Source of the DNA: Dolomedes plantarius
Taxonomy: Eukaryota > Arthropoda > Arachnida > Araneae > Dolomedidae
Direction: 5' to 3'
DNA: 64,000 nucleotides
NCBI GenBank assembly: GCA_907164885.2
Contig: OU015490.1
Coordinates: forward strand, 214,901,385 to 214,965,384
Of this stretch, positions 59,429 through 64,000 are shown in pieces. The notes beneath the pieces are model-generated. The model did no database searches. It saw only the letters and a list, made by a program, of their open reading frames with translations, and had not been told where the DNA came from. The translations under genes were made by a program, and so were the position numbers. Within the stretch, counting starts at the first letter, position 1. Every line of letters begins with the position of its first letter.

Positions 59429-61567
59429 TTAACCCGGCATGACCCGCGCGACAAAAACGAACATAAATACTCGCGCCGGGTATCTCATACCCAAGGGTGT
59501 TTCATTGTGTTTTCTACCGTAAAATCCATACACGAAATGTAAAAAAAGATAAAAAATAGAAAAATGCAATTGTAAATATATATTTAAAAATGCTACTTAC
59601 ATTTAGTTTGCACATTTTCTGCAAATACATGCCATGTGTTCCATACATGTATGTTTATCACACCTTTCACAAATAAATTTAGTTTTTCTGTCCTTCTTAT
59701 TAGGGCATTCAGCGCATCTTTTATATATTACTTTGGCCCTCTTTGCAGGTGGTGCGATGTCTCCACTGGATCCTAATTTTTCTTTTAAATTTCGTGGAAG
59801 CATTGTTTGCTGACTCCTACTTTTCTTGTATTCTTCTATAAGTTGAAATCCCAAATATTTCAAAAATGAGCGTCTGGTTTGATGTTGAGTAGGTGGTTTC
59901 TTTGTAGATAGTAAAATAATTCGCGCATTTATCGCAGCAACGTTCAACAATGCAAAAAATATTGTCATGGGCCAACGATTACATTTTCTAGCCGTTGAAT
60001 ATGTTGCAGCCATTTCATCAACAACGTCCACTGCTCCTTTAGTTAGATTATAGAAGGTTATTATTTCGGGTTTTTTTTATTCTCCTGTACATGAATCTAT
60101 TGCGCCATCATTGTGCATTGTTGAAAGTAGAAGAACATTCCTATTTTTCTTGGGTGTATATGAAACAATTGTGGTTTCTTTTTGGAAACCAAACATTGAG
60201 GAGTACAGTTCTCGGTTCTTTGAATTTAAAAATATCGGAGGAATTTCTTTTTTATTTTTTCTCATAGTTCCAACAATAGTTATTTTCTTCTTCAAAAGTT
60301 CCTGTGAAAGGGGATAAGATGTATACCAGTTTTCTACAGTCAAATTGCGCCCTGAATTATAGAGAGGTTCCATCAACCTCTTCACAACACTACTTGGACT
60401 GTTATCTAACTGAAAATGTCCTTTTGGCTGTTTACCAGCGTATACTTCCATCTTCCAAGTGTAAAATATCCTTGAATCGACGAGTGCAAAAATTTTTATA
60501 CCATATTTTGATAGTTTTTTCGGCATATATTGCCGAAATGGACATCGCCCTCTAAAGGATTCCAGCTTCTCATCTATAGTTACGTATTCCCCGATATTAT
60601 ACGATTTTTGACAGTTTTCCACAAATGTTTCGAAGAATTCTCGTATCGGAGCCAACTTATCTAAATCTTTCCTGCTCTGACGATTTCTAATATCATCAAA
60701 ACGTAGGCATCGCATCAGAAACTTAAAACGGTTTGCGGACATAGTTGTGCGGAATATTTCTATTCCTGTGCAGTCTATTGCCCATAGATCTTTTACATTT
60801 ACATGTGACGATTTATGTACACCACAAATATATAGCAGTCCAATAAATGCTTTGATTTCAGTTTCATTAGTATCTTTTGCATCCCTCTCTCGGGAAAAAC
60901 TTTCTTTTATCGATTTGATAAAAATATTTGTGCATGTTACTAAACATTGAATTAGTTCAGGAGAGATAAGTAAATTCCAAGCTTCTAAAGGAGTAGTGAC
61001 ATCTTTTGAAATGCATGTATTACCAGGGAGTTTCGTAATAATGTTTTTTGCAGAAACTCGAACATTAGGACGGAATTTCTCTTTATTCCAAACTGTTTTA
61101 TTGTCTCTTCCTATAAAACAATTATTTTCATGAGAATCCACATCTTCTAAATCTGAGTCGATTTCAGTTGATGAATCATGATTACTATTATATTCCTCAT
61201 CATCTGGTTCCTCATCATCTTCGCTAAAACTTTCTTCATCGGAAGATATAGTATCCAATAAATTTCTCAAATGTCGCATTTCTTCATCATAACTGCGATA
61301 ACGTGCCATATCGGAAGAACGAATTTAAAGTGTGATCGTGTACTAAGAACTATAGCAGCAATACTCGCGCAGGGTATGACACACCCGACAAGGCGATATC
61401 CAAAGATCTATTTTTAGAAATCGCCCACAAGTTGCTCCCCACCAAGGTCATGACCTTAGAGTCAGCTACACCAGGATTCATCCATTTTCCAAAAAAGGTT
61501 AGGAAGGAACAATGAAAAAAGCGGCGTGGTGGGTATGTCATACCCTGCGCGGGTACTGCCGGGTTAA
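59429..61567 (-). mobile_element. piggyBac element, nearly intact
   Basis: 2.1 kb, TTAA at both ends (59429-59432 and 61564-61567). Terminal repeats CCCGGCATGACCCGCGCG (left) and CCCGGCAGTACCCGCGCA (from the right end), with subterminal CTCGCGC-GGGTAT repeats on both sides. The transposase occupies most of the element on the minus strand and is interrupted by a single stop. Inserted in a Helitron-like repeat. Confidence 0.93.
59603..61309 (-). pseudogene. piggyBac transposase with one nonsense codon
   Basis: 568 codons in one frame interrupted only by a TAA at 60077-60079 next to an A-run. Order: acidic N-terminus (about 1-65), DDBD and catalytic core from about 105, C-terminal Cys-rich domain (CAECPNKKDRKTKFICERCD and CICRKCAN) that in this family binds the ends. 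Catalytic Asp positions: TIDEKLESF is kept; the second, normally T-C/V-D-N-W-F-T-S, reads TVENWYTS (codon at 60332-60334), a D to E change; the third region KGAVDVVDEM is kept beyond the stop. Even with the stop ignored, activity is doubtful. Confidence 0.93.
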
Positions 61568-62339
61568 AATCCCGGGCAACGCCATCTGTAATTAGGAATA
61601 CCTCCAGCTTTTCCTTTATTACAGAACAAACCTCATTTCATTAGTTTCATTGAAGGTAAAACGAGCAATTTATGTTGTGGAATCTAAAAGGGTATTTTAA
61701 GTAAACAATTAAACTTTGAAGCGTATTCCAATCTTTAACATTATAGTAATAAGCATTACATCTTATTAATAAAACCGAATGTTGGCGCGCGTGTGTGTGT
61801 GTGAGAGTGTGTGCGGGCGGCCCCCAGGCGAATCTGTGAAATTTACAGCCGTGAAATTTGGCACTCGGGTAGTGCAGACTATGTGAAAGTGCACTTCGAA
61901 GCCCGAATTTTAAATTTTATTCTAGAAAATTTTTATTTTATGTTTTCTTTGAAATTTTATGTTTTTTAAACTTCAGATTACGACATCTCGGCAAAAAATG
62001 ATCGTAGAATTTTGATCTTTTTTCAATCTAAGACTACATTTCTCCTTCAAACAAGACCTCGCTTATTTAAAAATAATTTAAAACAGACTAATATTTTCAT
62101 AAAATTTTAAACCTTTTTTTTCGAGAAATGTACACTCTTTTGAGGAGCTACGGTCGATGCTCTTCGAGTTTTTATCTTACAAAGAAAATATTTACATCAT
62201 CTGGAAGATGAAAGCTTTCTCATACATATGAACCTCATTTCAAGTCTCTATCTTAAAATTTCGATTTTTAATTGAATTTTAAAGAACGATGCTTCAACAC
62301 AAATTTTATACGCGATTCTTCAAACGCCGTACTCTAGGC

Positions 62340-63430
62340 GTTGGATTCAATCATTCATAAGAACTGCACATGCGCACAAGGAAGCGTTTTATTTACTTTT
62401 GCCGGTGTTCACTTTTTATGTAATCTGTCAAATTTTGTTTAATTTAGTTACTTTTTTACATATTCTTTCTTTTTATGCTTCTGTCTGAAACTGGAATATT
62501 TTTTATTATCATTCTAATACTTCGAAACTTAACAATGTTTACCAGGGGTGTTTTAAAACAACTGTAAATTATGTTTGTGTTTAGCTTTGAGAAAAGATAG
62601 TTTTGTAAAGGTTTTTTTGGTCTTTTATGCTAAAATAGTACTTCAAAATCAAAAAAAGAAACAAAAACTTACCTGTAAATAGCTTACCTTATTTATAAAT
62701 TGATCAATTTGAAGTAATTTTTAATGAAATCTAGCTAAAACACCTATCATTCTGCAAAATCCTAAAGCTAATATTTTAAACTAATTTTAGCTTTTTATTG
62801 TGGAAATTTTTGATGTTAAAACATGTTAGCAATGTATTGCATATGCATTATTTTGTACGTCAAATATAGTTGCACATTAATTTTATAGAAATTTGAAGTA
62901 TGACTTTTTTAAGTAGCATGATTTATTTTTTCTCGATGATATCTTTTTCTTAATTGTCATATTTTGAGAACATAACTTTTTTAAATAAAAAAAACACAAA
63001 TAACAGTTTAGGTTAACAAGAATTATTGTGAAGAATTATATTTCACATGATTGGGCAAGCCACAGGTCAAGAGGTGTAGAAATTAATGGAGTTAAGGTTA
63101 ATTTTATTTACATGCAGTAATTTTTCATGTCCTGATAAATGATTCATAAATTAGAATCGATAACTGATTTATACCTCATTTATATTTTTAGAATTTAACT
63201 TCTTACTTCTGTTTTAACTTTCCTTTCTATTTTACCATCATGTTTTGTTTTTCTATTATTGAAGTGTGTAAAATATTTTTCATTGCTTACTACGATTTAA
63301 TTTTTTTTGTATTATTGGCCTGAGCATATCTGCCCGCAGCCTGTACTTTTTATTCATACTGTGTTATTTATACTGTTATTTTTCTACGTTATCTATACTG
63401 TATTTAGTTTTTAAATTGATTTCATATTAT
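62340..63430. other. AT-rich interior of the Helitron-like region
   Basis: No recognisable open frame. The sequence near 63356-63403 repeats a GTTATTTATACTGT motif twice, the same motif as the inverted repeat at 59339. Confidence 0.5.
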
Positions 63431-63439
63431 TTACTTTTC

Positions 63440-63738
63440 AGCTTTTCCCGAATGATTTTCCGAATCTTTACCCCTGAAAGAGAAGCGATACTGGAAGAAA
63501 TCAAACAACAACAGCAAAGAATAGTTGGATAAAAACCACAGGATCGTCATGATTTGTTAGCAAGAGTGTTTCATCAAAAACAAAAATCACTTATGAGTCT
63601 CATCACAAAGGCAAATATTTTTGGAGAAGTTAGGTGTCAAATGTACACCATAATTGCAGTTTTGGCTGATTTAAACTCTGTATTATCATATTTTAATGCC
63701 CCTGTAGCAGTAGTGGATTACATGGTTAACTGGAGTTA
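63440..63738 (+). pseudogene. Helitron Rep/helicase-like remnant
   Basis: The plus strand reads FPNDFPNLYP, then after a frame break PQDRHDLLARVFHQKQKSLM and ITKANIFGEVRCQMYTI. This matches the helicase-like N-terminal domain of Helitron proteins (D-R-x-D-L-x-A-R-V-F, followed by F-G-x-V-x-x-x-x-Y-x-x-E-x-Q-x-R). The expected E-W-Q-K-R-G-L-P-H-x-H motif is absent: the frame continues with unrelated residues and stops at 63739. A TAA precedes the match at about 63530. Confidence 0.7.
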
Positions 63739-63783
63739 GTCATTTTGTTCCATTTTAAAGGAATTAGGCTGTGGTTCATATGG

Positions 63784-63998
63784 GAATGGCGTTTGAAAAC
63801 ATACGGCATATGAGGGAGATATTACGGATCAAATAATAGCCAAAGATGACACCACTTCAGTCAGTTGTCACAAAACAACTGTCTCTGTCCACATGTTGCA
63901 GAAGCCTCCTCTACACGATTTCTTCATTCGGGAATGGTGTTTAGAAACATACGGCATATGAGGCAGATATTACGGATCAAATAATAGCCAAAGATAGC
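63784..63998 (+). repeat. Direct repeat, two 64-bp copies
   Basis: 63784-63848 and 63938-63999 share GGGAATGGYGTTTRRAAACA, TACGGCATATGAGG and ATATTACGGATCAAATAATA almost exactly, 154 bp apart. In both, ACATACGGCATATG contains the palindrome CATATG. The window ends inside or just after the second copy. Confidence 0.85.
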
Positions 63999-64000
63999 AA

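Larger units (their letters stand above)
61761..64000 (+). mobile_element. Helitron-like element, runs off the window
   Basis: Starts at a TC (TCTTATTAATAAAACCGAAT) and shares its first 550 bp with 58530-59050. A Helitron replication protein remnant is at 63440-63740. No 3' hairpin or CTRR end is seen before the window ends. The span is an inference that joins these parts. Confidence 0.45.

Overview
This is an AT-rich animal (arthropod) genomic window dominated by transposable elements and decayed local duplications. The unicellular-style gene density of bacteria is absent. What is present is spliceosomal exons with GT..AG borders, Tc1/mariner, piggyBac, Helitron, copia and gag-type LTR elements, tRNA-derived SINEs and long TA/TG microsatellites. 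The mixture of element families and the long introns fit an arachnid, probably a spider, but that taxon is an inference.

One host gene is recognisable: a neuroligin (cholinesterase-like postsynaptic adhesion protein) on the minus strand. Five exons are in the window, in gene order 56309-56124, 54970-54169, 43245-43127, 35655-35171 and 23356-23015. All splice phases agree (1-1, 2-2, 1-1, 0-0), so they can be joined into one uninterrupted frame. They cover the second half of the esterase-like domain, the Ser/Thr-rich stalk, the single transmembrane helix and the cytoplasmic tail. The 5' exons lie beyond the right edge of the window. The introns span about 33 kb and carry most of the mobile elements.

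Region by region. 0.4-7.3 kb: a degenerate tandem array broken by a foldback MITE, a DD41D mariner-like element and a TTAA MITE. 7.5-14.6 kb: SINE pieces, a possible solo LTR, a non-autonomous Helitron, an ATT microsatellite, a large tandem duplication and a strong hairpin. 14.6-19.2 kb: AT-rich DNA with short tandem arrays. 19.2-23.4 kb: the last neuroligin exon with three decayed tandem copies of its 3' end, a piggyBac relic and a minisatellite. 25.9-26.5 kb: a second TTAA MITE. 26.6-34.6 kb: a Tc1-like element split by a nearly intact copia element with a perfect 5-bp target duplication. 35-40 kb: the transmembrane exon, then a gag-only LTR retrotransposon with its own 4-bp duplication. 40.3-42.5 kb: a Tc1 nested in a mariner relic. 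43-52 kb: the small neuroligin exon, an array of about a dozen copies of its 3' splice site, two mariner relics, a hAT fragment, an unassigned 3.2-kb element with long terminal inverted repeats, and a SINE. 54-56.3 kb: the large neuroligin exon, a decayed partial copy of it, and the next upstream exon. 56.5-64 kb: a decayed Tc1, a mariner relic inserted in a TA microsatellite, a near-complete piggyBac, and a Helitron-like region with a replication/helicase remnant.

The mobile elements do not work with the gene. The most notable pattern is that three of the five neuroligin exons are accompanied by partial, decayed tandem copies of themselves including their splice sites.
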